Below, one piece after another: positions 1-9,412 of a DNA stretch of 25,701 bases (position 1 is its first letter; every line of letters begins with the position of its first letter). The notes beneath the pieces are model-generated. The model was given only the letters and a program-made list of their open reading frames with translations. It was not told where the DNA came from and did no database searches. The stretch spans positions 673,645 through 699,345 of the forward strand of contig BFEA01000687.1 in NCBI GenBank assembly GCA_003427395.1, in the 5' to 3' direction. The stretch is from Chara braunii (lineage: Eukaryota; Streptophyta; Charophyceae; Charales; Characeae). A program made the position numbers and the translations under genes.

Positions 1-190
1 GTATCTTGCCCCATAGTGCAAGTTTAATCGTTTTTGTGACAAAAACGAGTTATAATTGCACTATGGGCCAAGATACAGTTTTGAATTGCAGTTCGGACAA
101 TGTATACAACCCAGCTTTCTGGCCACGTACGGTGCCCAAACTGCGATTGCAAATTGCATAGTGCAATTATAACTCGTTTTTGTGACTCCA
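1..190. repeat. Nested inverted repeat (foldback-like)
   Basis: A perfect 27-bp inverted repeat links 39-65 and 157-183. Bases 1-20 are also complementary to 57-76 with one mismatch, and 29-47 is a 19-bp palindrome centred on base 38. The same module (TGCA, ATTATAA, CTCGTTTTTGT) therefore occurs three times in alternating orientation. This resembles a foldback or MITE-type remnant. No target-site duplication can be judged because the window begins inside it. No coding function is supported. Confidence 0.6.
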
Positions 191-1330
191 CTGAAGTTAC
201 CCCATTAAAAAAAAAAACCGTCTTGGATGGTGGGCAACGCCCAATGAGGACAAAGACTATTCGCTGCTTTACTGGACGTGGTCACAATAAAACCTGATTC
301 AATGCCTGAATCTGAACGTCATTGTGCGGAAGTTCATTCAACTGGTTCTATGCATAGCTGCCAAAACATGTCCAGATTCAAGCGATTCCAATCATTTTGG
401 ATTGTTCGGGCATATGATCCCTACCCTCCCATGAGAGGGAAATCTTACGCGATGGTTGCTCTGAGGGAGTCCGTTAGTGTGCCCGAAGGGACTCGCTACT
501 GACGGTATCATTCTAGGAACGAGCAGATTTTTCTACTTTGTTATGGAAGATGAAGTACTCGAGGAACTTGCTTTTGACCGGAAAAAAAAGCACGGTCAAT
601 ACCAACGACTTCGAGTACTTGATTTTTTTATTTGCTTTTCTGCAGCCACCAATAGAAAAGAGACTTGCTATTTCTCTTTCCCACATCCTGTTATTCACCA
701 AAAAAAAGAAAAAAAAAAGAAAAAAATAAATTAAAACATCATTTTTAAATATACGAACATCTTGATTTTGCTGCCCTCCGATTTTGATGCACCAACGTCC
801 CACAGGTGGCGGATGTCCCACAGGTGTCACCATGGGACACTTTACCTTACTCGGTTGCTAGTGGAACCGTGCCCCAGAGGGGGTAGCAAAATGCCCTTCT
901 CTGCAGCCGGCCACGCCGGTGACATTTGATACCCCGTTTGCTGCTTTTGCCACTTTCCCTGCCTCGTGCAAGTAGCCCAACCATCAAATTTTAGCTATAA
1001 TTTTGCCATAAAAGGCCCTAGTGCGAGTAGGCCCTAACTAAAGAAATGTGCTCTTTATTTTATTTTTTCAAAAGGTGTCAGAACGCTCATTGAAATGAAC
1101 GCTAGAAGCTTCCGGAGTGCCTGCTTGCAAGGTGTTCTTTTCAAGGGTGGTCGCTGGGACCCTTCACGAGCTCTGCTTTTTCGAGAACAGGTCTGTAGTC
1201 TCGGCCAACAAACCAGATTTTTTTATTTTATTTTTGGGAAGGACAAACCAGATTGGCGTTGTCGGGTAGTGCTATAGGACGTTCAAGAGTGGGGTCGTCT
1301 ACAATAAGTGCAGCGAAGACCCGCTATCGG
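191..1330. other. Unannotated intergenic DNA
   Basis: I see no supportable gene. The stretch contains an A/G-only run at about 700-726 and a short tandem duplication at about 798-825, where GTCCCACAGGTG occurs twice. The short frames on both strands overlap each other and show no recognisable domain. Confidence 0.5.
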
Positions 1331-1334
1331 GCAT

Positions 1335-1387
1335 TTCAAGAGTCTCACAACTCTTGAAGGAGGCTTGAACTTTTTTAAGTTTCAAGC
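1335..1387. repeat. Two adjacent hairpins
   Basis: TTCAAGAGT at 1335-1343 pairs perfectly with ACTCTTGAA at 1350-1358 around a 6-base loop. Five bases later GCTTGAACTT (1363-1372) pairs with AAGTTTCAAGC (1377-1387) with one bulged base. Pairing is seen directly; the role is unknown. Confidence 0.55.
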
Positions 1388-2608
1388 GTAGTGTAGCGAG
1401 GCCCTATGTCGCATTTCGCACCCAGTATGGGCGTCACCATCTCAACAACCCTTGCCCGTGGGACCACAGGGAGATGGCTGGACCACCCCGCTGAACGAGC
1501 CAGATTTTGTGGTCCTACTGACCTAGATTCTACGTTGCTGGCCCTTGATCTCGTAATCGACGGTTGAAGAATCCGCCCAGGCTAAGTGGGACCTTGGCCC
1601 CAAGGCTGGAAAGGGGTGCAGCGCTATTCTCTTCAAAGGAAAAAAACTCTAGAGATGTTCGCAGCCAGGAGGCGGAGACTTACCTAGTTGTCTTTTGTTC
1701 GCAGCCAGGATGGCTGCGTATGCATGGTTGTGTTTTGTCGTTTAGTGGAACTTGGCGTTTAGGGAATGTCGTCGTCGGTATATGGGGGGTTAGAGGGCGT
1801 TGTACATCGTGAAAAGGGGGTGCGGTTGTTGTTCCGCCCACCGACTTCGTGATCAATCGTCCATGGGAAAAGGGAGGGTGGTTGTGCGGAGGTAGTTCAG
1901 GGTGTGCTGTCATGCGGGAAGTCGTGTGGGCTTTCCCATTTTGTCTTTTTTTCCCCCTATGGCATTGTATCTTGCCATGTTCCAGCGAAAGATTTGTGTT
2001 TTTTTGTTTTTTCTTTTCATGGTGGGTGGGGCCGGCACGTACGGTAATCTGTCAGATTAATAAAAATGAATTTTGTGCCCAAACATGGAAAGATACAACA
2101 CAAATGCAGGGTGTGAATGCAGTCAGATACATTTAACGAATGTTAGTGCCAGTGAACAACACCCATTGAGTTTAGGCAGAGGTCCAGTGGCGCGAATTCG
2201 CGTGTGGGGCCGAGGCAAAAGGTTTGTCGACAGGAAGCAGGATAGTGAGGTGGAGTGTGAGTTTGGCCTCATTTCAATTCGGATCAAAGTTAGAGTGCGG
2301 TACGTTGTAAGGGGACGAAGTGAACATCGCATGTCAGGTATCGAGCTTGCGAGTTTGTAAGCTATGGCATGGGGAAGGAGTATGTGGTGCTTTGCGATGT
2401 GGATAGATGCATTGTGTGGATAGACGCTGTCGGGGATCTATCATGAGTAAGGTTTTTTGTGTGGAGAAGCGTGTAGCGGATCGTGAGACAACAATGTGGT
2501 TGAGTTTCACCTGGAGGTGCCGTGTAGCAGAATTAGGGGGGCTGGTTTGGGGTCTCGAGTTTGCATGTCGGGTAATGGATGTGCATGTATGTTCGGCTCA
2601 TGGGGAGG
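1388..2608. other. Unannotated intergenic DNA, G/T-rich on the plus strand
   Basis: No supportable gene was found. A 14-bp direct repeat, GTTCGCAGCCAGGA, occurs at 1657-1670 and 1697-1710. The distal half is rich in G and T. Short frames here lack recognisable motifs. Confidence 0.45.
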
Positions 2609-2648
2609 GGGGGGGGAGGCGGGGGGGGTCGATGTGCGTTCCATGCAA

Positions 2649-2691
<43 letters not shown>

Positions 2692-2730
2692 GCAGGNNGG
2701 NNGGNGGGNGGGGGGGGGGGNGGGGGNGGT
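2609..2730. repeat. Long G tract with interspersed Ns
   Basis: G-rich runs lead into an uninterrupted tract of about 42 G at 2649-2690. G-rich sequence then continues to 2729 with eight Ns (2697-2698, 2701-2702, 2705, 2709, 2721, 2727). A real G tract could form quadruplexes. The speckled Ns suggest low-quality consensus, or no-signal G calls from two-colour chemistry. Frames through it (poly-Gly or poly-Pro) are artefacts of composition. Confidence 0.7.
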
Positions 2731-2827
2731 TCGAGGAGGGCATGTGCATTGGATGACTTATTAGCTATTTGTAAAACAGTAGTGTACATGGAAACTCGAC
2801 ACTGGTCAATGTTGAGTTTGGAAGGAA

Positions 2828-3115
2828 GACACACCCGCACATGTACGCATAAATACACACCCGCACGCCCAGACGTATATGTGCCTAAGGCAGGGACAAG
2901 CAGCAACAACGACTTGCACACGTGCACACAGACGTTTGTTGGCCCAAGCACACACTTCCTTACCTGAATTTGCATGCCCGCATAAGAGGATTATACTCCT
3001 TGATTCCTACAAGAAAATACACACAAACATAGCGATCACCACATGTGCTCTCACACACGATTTCCTACGAGAACGTCGGACCGCCCCCCCCCTTCAAAAC
3101 ACACACACATACACA
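2828..3115. repeat. CA-rich degenerate simple sequence
   Basis: The plus strand is enriched in ACAC, CACAC and GCACAC words for nearly 300 bp, ending just before a pure GT microsatellite. It looks like a decayed CA microsatellite. No gene is supported. Confidence 0.45.
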
Positions 3116-3152
3116 AGGATAATCACATGCATTCACGCTATACAGCAGCACT

Positions 3153-3154
<2 letters not shown>

Positions 3155-3192
<38 letters not shown>
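3155..3192. repeat. (GT)19 microsatellite
   Basis: A pure GT dinucleotide run of 38 bp. With the CA-rich tract upstream, it forms an imperfect inverted arrangement. Confidence 0.9.
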
Positions 3193-3195
<3 letters not shown>

Positions 3196-4412
3196 TGTCC
3201 GTATTTCTGTATGCACGTGTCGTTGTGTTTCCTCCTCCCTGCCCAGAAAAATGAAAAGTATTTGTCAGCGTTCCTCGTATGCTACTTAAGACCATCGGTT
3301 CTGCAAGTCGACTGATATTTGATTGATTGATTATTTTCATTTGCATTGAAGCATCTGATACCACATCTCACATTTAATCTGCAAGTGTCTAGCTTTGCCA
3401 ACGAAGTTCATTCTGTCACGTGGATGTCCTTCACTGGTTTTCGAACCTCAGCTGTTGTGGAGAGTGCTCTCCGATTCCAACTATATTCTTTCATCCAAAG
3501 AAGGGATTCTAATGTATGCCTTATTTATTGACGGATTGATTGATCAACCGATCAACAAAAGCAATTACACCGGAGAGAACGTGAGTATGCGTGTCGTGAT
3601 CTGACAAAAACGGCCCACCATACTTTCCTATTTTTTTCCTCCTAAAGGGGTCACCCCTCACGTTACAGTCTTGAACAAGATTCAAACACTCGACCTGTTT
3701 ATCGAACAATTATGTTTGTGTATCATTCACCTACCAGAACCAAGAAGATCTGTTGTTTCAACCTTTCCAATACCTAACATATCACATCCGCTTGCGCGAA
3801 AGATGTAAAAAAAACTTGAAAAATGCCTTGTTAATACCCTTGCTCCTCTTCATTCCTCTCTCCCTCTTTGTAGGACCCCCCCCCCCCTCAAGGTCGCAGA
3901 GTATCGTTCATCGAGCCCCCAATAATTTATATTTTCCTCCTCCTCCTCCTCCGCCTCCTTCCCCCTATGGCGAGCACGTTGTTCTCTTTTATTTCCACTA
4001 TGTGTACGTCCATAAGCTTTAACCTACGTTAACCATTTTGGGTGGGACATGGCTCAAGCCCCGACCTATGACTCAATTTCTTGTGCAAAAATCTCCTCCC
4101 ACGTGGCATTTTATACCCACCTCACGTGGCTGAATGGTATACCCATCAACTATCAATAAACAGATATGGGTTTGAATCCTGATGTTATCAAATGGATAAA
4201 TGACTCTGAATTACTTGCGGCAGATCAATTCGGTCATGATATGGGCGTCACACTTGAAAAAAATAAAAAGAAAGAAGTGTCTGATGAATTGAATGTACCA
4301 CTAAGACTCGATTTGATCTGTAGAGAACAAAGGAATAATCTTCAACGAGGATTTTTTTTTTTTCGTTTTTCTTTTCCCCCAGGATGATCTTATCATTTAT
4401 TTCACTGACGAT
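3193..4412. other. Unannotated intergenic DNA
   Basis: No gene recognised. Contents include GATT repeats near 3321-3332, homopolymeric C near 3879-3888, a CCT-rich trinucleotide run near 3937-3960, and two CACGTGGC words at about 4101 and 4123. Confidence 0.45.
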
Positions 4413-4476
4413 GTTTTCGATGGAGTGCAAAGGTAGGTTGGTCTGTTTTCGATGGAGTGCAAAGGTAGGTTGGTCT
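4413..4476. repeat. Perfect 32-bp tandem duplication
   Basis: Bases 4413-4444 and 4445-4476 are identical and directly adjacent. The unit contains TCGATGGAGTGCAAAGG. The identity implies a recent duplication or an assembly duplication. Confidence 0.85.
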
Positions 4477-4724
4477 GGAGTCTTTGCTTTAGATGGATGT
4501 TTGAGTGGTTGAAGGTAATAGATATCAGTAATGAAAACTGACATATGCAGAATGTGCATGCCGTCTCACATGATCAGTGCATCCATTGATCGATCAACTT
4601 TCCTTGGAGCAGCCGATGGCTCAGCCCATGGGGTTGGGGAAGTAACGAGCGGTCAATTTCGACTGCTTAATAGTCAGATCGGACGACCGAGATTGGTCGC
4701 ACCAGCGAAAGCATCCCCTTACGC

Positions 4725-4762
4725 CTGTCTCTTATACACATCTAGATGTGTATAAGAGACAG
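4725..4762. other. Tn5 mosaic-end pair: Nextera mate-pair junction adapter (artefact)
   Basis: CTGTCTCTTATACACATCT at 4725-4743 is followed immediately by its exact reverse complement at 4744-4762. This 38-bp palindrome is the published junction adapter left where tagmented ends are ligated during Nextera mate-pair circularisation; each half is the 19-bp hyperactive Tn5 mosaic end. Frames through it give the peptide strings LLYTSR and SLIHI, familiar from adapter-contaminated protein entries. It is almost certainly not genomic. In a mate-pair circle the sequence after the adapter normally maps upstream of the sequence before it, by the insert length. Confidence 0.95.
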
Positions 4763-5595
4763 GCGTTCGACCGTTCGGGTCGAACGCAGGCCCAAAAACA
4801 CAAAAACAAAAAAAAACAAAAAGTAATCAAAAAATCTGAAAACAATATATGTTATCGAAAAAAATAAATTAAACAAGATTTGATCGCGCATCACATCCGA
4901 ATTCCTTACCAAATTTGAAATAAAAATAAAATATGGAAAATAAATACTAATGATAAAAATAAATAAAAATAAAAAGACAATTAAATTTAGTGAATGCGCG
5001 AGCATGTTTTCGCCACCGCCATCTTTGGCGATTTTTTTTTTTTTCTTTGGCATAGCTAAATGCCCTAAAAATTTACAGATGTGTACTTCACATAATACAA
5101 AACCCACTAACAAAAGTTTCAAAAAAACAATAAAATTGTTTAGACCCCGAAATAAAGTGAAAACAAAAAGTAAAAAGTGAAAAAGTACGTGGGCGAGCAC
5201 GTTTTGACACCGTCATTTTTGGCAATCTTTAATTTTTATTTGGCTTAGCCAAACAACTTGAAAATTAACAGGCATGTACCTCACGTCATAGAGAACTCAC
5301 AAAAAAAAATTCAGAAGAACATAATTATTTCTAGGCCCCGAAATATTTTTTGGCGGGGGCCGAACGCCGTCGGGTTCGGACCCTGTACGTGACCCCGAAC
5401 CGCTGTATGTACGAAGGTCTGCCCGGGGACCTCCGTACGTACGGGCTGGTGACCCTTTATATCATATCTATATCTATATATACAGGGTGCCGACGTTCGG
5501 GTCCGGCGTTCGGGACGGGCCGAACGCCCGAACCCGAACGCCCGAACGTACGGGACCCCTTCGGAAGGCGTTCGACCGTTCAGGCCGAACGCGGA
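4763..5595. repeat. AT-rich dispersed repeat, copy A
   Basis: The copy starts with a perfect hairpin: GCGTTCGACC (4763-4772), a 5-base spacer and its complement (4778-4787). It continues as AT-rich DNA containing two related modules about 200 bp apart, with cores near 4990-5030 and 5188-5223. Each module has a GCGAGCA...TTTT...CACCG(C/T)CAT motif and ends near a CCCCGAAAT word (about 5145 and 5333). The GC-rich end (5350-5595) has clustered CCGAACG words and a long hairpin (5404-5419 with 5428-5443). The same order of motifs recurs at 5568-6275 and 17125-17640. No coding capacity is seen; class unknown. Confidence 0.6.
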
Positions 5596-6275
5596 CCAAA
5601 AAAAAAAAAAAAAAAAAAAAACAAAGTTTTCAATTTTTTTTTAAAAAGAAGTATGATATGGAGGAAACTAAACTAAATAACATTTGCCTGGGCGCTACAT
5701 GCAAAATCTTTCCCAAATTTGAATTAAAAATCAAACACAAAAAATAAACACTATGATAAAAATAAGAAAAAATAAAAAGAGAATTAAAATGAGTGAGTGT
5801 GCCAGCACCTTTTCGACACCGCCATCTTTGCCGATTTTTAATTATTTTTTGGCGTTGACAAATGCAGTGAAAATTTACAGATATGTAGTTTACATAATCA
5901 ATTACAAATAATTTTATTTTTTTTAAATAATAAAATTTTTTAGGCCCCGAAATAAAGTGAAAACAAAAAGTTAAAATAAAATAAAAACAAATAGTGAGTG
6001 GGCGAGTAGTTTTGACACCCCCATCTTTGACGATTTTTTATGTTTTTTTGGCTTAGCAGAATGGCTTCAAAATTTATAGGCTTGTAGGTTACATCATGTT
6101 CTCACGCAAAAACATTCAGAAAACAAAACATATTTTTAGGCCCCGAAAACAAATTTGGCGGGGGCCAAACCTGAAGGTGTTTGGCCCCCGAACAGGACTC
6201 CGAACGCCCGAACGCCCGAACGTTCGGGTCCCAGCTCGGGGGCCCCCGAACGTCCGGTCAGGTAACCATGTATAA
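5568..6275. repeat. AT-rich dispersed repeat, copy B
   Basis: Head-to-tail with the preceding copy. Its starting hairpin is 5568-5577 with 5583-5592 (9 of 10 pairs) and begins about 805 bp after the equivalent hairpin of copy A. It contains an A24 run (5598-5621), the two internal modules near 5793 and 5994, CCCCGAAA words near 5944 and 6142, and a GC-rich CCGAACG cluster at 6185-6255, then runs into an AT microsatellite. It is more diverged than copies A and C are from each other. Confidence 0.55.
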
Positions 6276-6280
6276 ATAAC

Positions 6281-6285
6281 ATATA

Positions 6286-6375
<90 letters not shown>
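6281..6375. repeat. (AT)n microsatellite
   Basis: About 95 bp of alternating A and T, broken only by GTGT near 6291-6294. It lies at the GC-rich end of repeat copy B. Copy C has a shorter TA run in the same position, so the microsatellite may be part of the element's tail. Tyr-Ile repeats in overlapping frames are compositional artefacts. Confidence 0.85.
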
Positions 6376-6377
<2 letters not shown>

Positions 6378-6439
6378 CAATCGGCGTTAGGGACGGTGTC
6401 GAGCGATCGGTCCCGCACAGGGACCCTCCCGGCCACGTC

Positions 6440-6780
6440 ACGTAGGATTATGCAAGACTTAGCGGAGAGCGATTGCCGCTCCGGCCGAGTGCGCCAGCCG
6501 TACCTCTCGCGAGTCCCTACGACAGGACAGAGTCACGCGAGGCACCGCTACCTCCACCTGTGTGAGTTGTCACCATCCCTTAGGTGGGCGTATCCCTGCC
6601 GAGCTACTGAACCACATGCGAAGGCTTTTATAATGCAATTGCAGAGCTGGCCCAGCCGAGGGCGTTTCTCGTTCGCTGTAGCATAGGGTACGCGTGGTCA
6701 ACGCCCGAAATCGGACCCGTACACAAATCGACAAAACTGGGGGGCTGAGGTCCCAAGCTCGACTTGATGTCGGTCGACTA
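6440..6780 (+). repeat. Dispersed repeat D, copy 1
   Basis: This stretch matches the reverse complement of 21260-21600 over about 330 bp with indels. Shared blocks include GTACCTCTCGC, TTGTCA(C/T)C, GGCGTATC, AA(A/G)GCTTTTA and, further on, CTGTAG/CTGCAG, (C/A)TAGG and GTGGT. In one frame both copies read L-S-x-P...A-Y...K-A-F, so they may descend from a coding element, but neither is open across the whole block. Family unknown. Confidence 0.5.
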
Positions 6781-7026
6781 GGACGCTCTACTCACACCAC
6801 GCGATACACCACTTAAAGCAAAATTTAAGTAACCCACGTTCACACACTCATGCACCAAAGCAAAAGAAAAACACAACACTCCCAGTCCCTTTAGTACTGG
6901 ACCCATAACCTTTTGGTACAAAGATTAGGTAGGCGTCGCATGCTGATTTAGTATAAAGAATCGCACGATCGCACGAATTTCTCATACCAGCCAGTCATGC
7001 ATGCACTTACAAGTGTTTGCAATAAT
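6781..7026. other. Unannotated intergenic DNA
   Basis: A/C-rich plus strand with no supportable gene, RNA or repeat. Confidence 0.4.
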
Positions 7027-7259
7027 GGGGTACTATGTGGTACCCCGGTCCAGGAGGCCCTCAGGGATTTTGAGGGTCCCTTTCGACACTCAAGTGTCGG
7101 CTGACAAGCGCTTCAAGGGTTAATCTCTCTGCGCTAGACAACCGCCATGCGCGGTTGAAGACCACACACCCTCTTCTGCACCCTGTGCAAAATGGGCGGT
7201 ACACAGTTTTCACGCCTGTGGTGGCAGAAGTCAAGGGGTTTGACTTTGACGGCTGCCAC
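7027..7259. repeat. Cluster of perfect short hairpins
   Basis: Successive inverted repeats: GGGGTAC/GTACCCC (7027-7046), CCCTCA/TGAGGG (7058-7076, 7-base loop), CGACACT/AGTGTCG (7084-7099, 2-base loop) and CAACCGC/GCGGTTG (7139-7157). A two-part stem follows, in which GTGGCAG pairs with CTGCCAC (7221-7259) outside AAGTCAA/TTGACTT (7228-7246). Five hairpins in 230 bp is more than expected by chance. No coding frame explains them. Confidence 0.6.
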
Positions 7260-7700
7260 AGACTACAACGTCCAACCATAAGAAAATAGAAAGAGGACAA
7301 GGCTCGATATAAAGGCGTCGATCTAGTCTAACCCATATTGAGCCCCTATGCCTCCCCGATAACTTTCTCGATGCGATGTGGTGAGTTGCTATGGAGTTGC
7401 GTGTTCCTAAGGCTTGACTCAGGCCCTTGAGCGAGTCGACGCTCAATGCGTCGTATGCTCGGGCGCAAGTCCCTTCCTCGCATCTCCGCAACGTCGACCG
7501 TATCATAATTTTACGTTCAATGCCAGACCCATAAACTGTTCGTTGTGAGAATCCGCTTGGCGCCGCGTGCCGGATTCGATATAATCCGTGCAGATCCTCG
7601 GCCTTTCCATACCGACCAGCAATGTTGTCTCACTCAAGCGGTCGCTGAAATATCCTCGCGATACTGAATGGCTGAAGGAATATATCGTGGGGGTTCGCCC
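7260..7700. other. Unannotated DNA between hairpin clusters
   Basis: No supportable gene. An imperfect direct repeat (ATACTGAATGGCTGAAGGA near 7661 and ATATTGAACGGCTTGAAGGA near 7707) leads into the next hairpin cluster. Confidence 0.4.
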
Positions 7701-7710
7701 CTCGCAATAT

Positions 7711-7959
7711 TGAACGGCTTGAAGGACACGCCGTTCAGCCCCTGCGGCACCCCTAGCCTTGAAGCTAGGCGGTCCGGTGGGCAGGGTTTTTATGCCTTGT
7801 GTGCAGGCAAAAATCCCTTGCTAGAGGGTTGGACTTTGGGTTCTTCCCGACAAGGACCTCGAACCCCTTGCCCAGGAATACGTCCGACTTTTCAACTTAA
7901 CAAGTAAATGGGGTGAACGCGAAAATGGGGAGAAAGGTTATGCCTTTTCCCTATTTCGC
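7711..7959. repeat. Second cluster of hairpins
   Basis: TGAACGGC/GCCGTTCA (7711-7737), CCTAGC/GCTAGG (7752-7769), a stem of about 14 bp (7783-7797 with 7805-7818, one gap), and a long imperfect stem at 7919-7959 in which GCGAAA pairs with TTTCGC and AAAGG with CCTTT. Same style as the cluster at 7027-7259. Confidence 0.55.
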
Positions 7960-9412
7960 CTTGGCCCATGACTCACCGCGCACCACCTATACGAATCGTT
8001 TATGGGGTGGCGTGTGGATAGTGTTCAGGTCAAGCCCTTTAGGCAGCCCAACGCTCGGAACATTTCCTCGCTCGAGCGCGGGGTTCCCATAGGGCGGACT
8101 GACCTTATGACCTTTTTTACGCGTCATTTTCGTGATATTTTGGCTCACGCCTGGACCCTTATCGTCCCACCAACTGAAATCACGCAAGAATATAGAAGGC
8201 ATAAGTATGTGCTCGTGCAGCCGTGTGACGGCTACGCGAGGGACATACTCAAATGCCATAACACTTAGTCAGATGAAGAGTTAAGTGATGATACAGTCTC
8301 ACAATAGTTATGTGGCTTGCCCGCCTGAATTCAATACAGCCAGAATACTACAATCATTCAACATGTTTCACACATACCTGTGAACACACACAAGGATCAA
8401 ACAACAGAACACACACTAAAAGGATCAACTTTTCAGCCTTCTGCAACTCAAACCCTGCCTTATGCACACAAGCCCAACCTTCTCCCCACCATTCCAAACA
8501 AAGATACTCAGTCTTTTAAGAAAATGGTCATTTACAAAGAATCTGGGTGAAAACCCAAGAAAACATAAAACCAGCCAGTGCCAAGGCCTTAGGTTGAGAG
8601 GCAGAAGAGGATGAGAGGTTGAGTCGTGCACCGACGAATTGGCTACCGACCTGTTATCAGTCATAACAGAAGAATAGTCAGGCTGATCAAGTCAGACCTT
8701 AAATCAATACGTACGGCCTGCACCACAGCACAGGTCAAAGAGATTCCACTACAGCGTTTAGCCTAAGTAGGAAGTAATCCTCCTAAGACACATCCTAACT
8801 CCTCTACTAAGCTCCTACTGAGAGGTTCAATAATACCTCCCCTGCTCAGGGTTGAGTTGCTAAGATTGGTCTAACTGAAAATATTCTAACTCTCCAACTT
8901 TTCCAAAATTTCGGCAGCGCTTCCCGTAGGAAAAGTGCCTTTTCAGAAATTATAGGAACCTGAATATGACTAACTCTTTTCAGTTTTGCAGAAATTTCGG
9001 CAACGCTTCCCATAGGAAAAGTAAGCTGCCAAGATTTATACAAAGCTGAAAGTCAAAGTGCACAGCAAAACTATACTTGGGGCTAACTCCTGATCCCTGA
9101 TTGACAACTTAGGCTCAATATTGGTCCACATGCCCTCTGAATGACGCCATGAGCCAACGCTGATCCCAACTCCAACAAAGTCAGTCCTATCTCATCCCAA
9201 GCTTCCCTCTCATCATTCATCTTACCTACCTATGGCTCCAGCACTCGGCGAGCATCTACAACAACTACTCTATCAAAAGATGTCCCTAGTGAGAGCCCAC
9301 GAGTAGCAAGCGCAAACATCTCTCACAATCCCACATGGTTCTTTTCCAGGCCACATAGTTCGTTCAAAAACCCTCATTAATCCCTTTTTACCCTTCCTTA
9401 CATAAGACATAG
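7960..9412. other. Unannotated DNA, possible LTR-type sequence
   Basis: No supportable gene; short frames at 8002-8268 and 8310-8519 have no recognisable domain. The second half is A/C-rich on the plus strand. The TTTCGGCA...TTCCC motif at 8886-9022 recalls sequence I associate with plant LTR retrotransposons. I could find no matching LTR pair, primer-binding site or pol domain here, so this is only a suggestion. Confidence 0.25.
8886..9022. repeat. Direct repeat of about 50 bp, two copies
   Basis: 8886-8936 and 8973-9022 share CTAACTC, then AATTTCGGCA(G/A)CGCTTCCC and TAGGAAAAGT, about 86 bp apart. In the first copy ACTTTTCC (8897-8904) is also complementary to GGAAAAGT (8929-8936). Function unknown. 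Confidence 0.6.

Noticed and set aside
2407-2975. Frames of up to 186 codons with poly-Gly or poly-Pro
   Set aside because: They run through the long G tract and its Ns; the openness is compositional.
3155-3192. Regulatory Z-DNA element
   Set aside because: A GT microsatellite alone is no evidence of regulation here; reported only as a repeat.
4531-5200. Frames crossing 4725-4762 (74 and 152 codons)
   Set aside because: They read through the mate-pair adapter and AT-rich repeat A, so they are artefactual.
6116-6686. Frames of 101-131 codons through the AT microsatellite on both strands
   Set aside because: Most residues are Tyr-Ile repeats from alternating AT; both strands are open for the same compositional reason.
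8002-8268. 88-codon plus-strand frame with balanced composition
   Set aside because: A 90-codon frame on the opposite strand covers the same bases, and no motif or splice context supports either.
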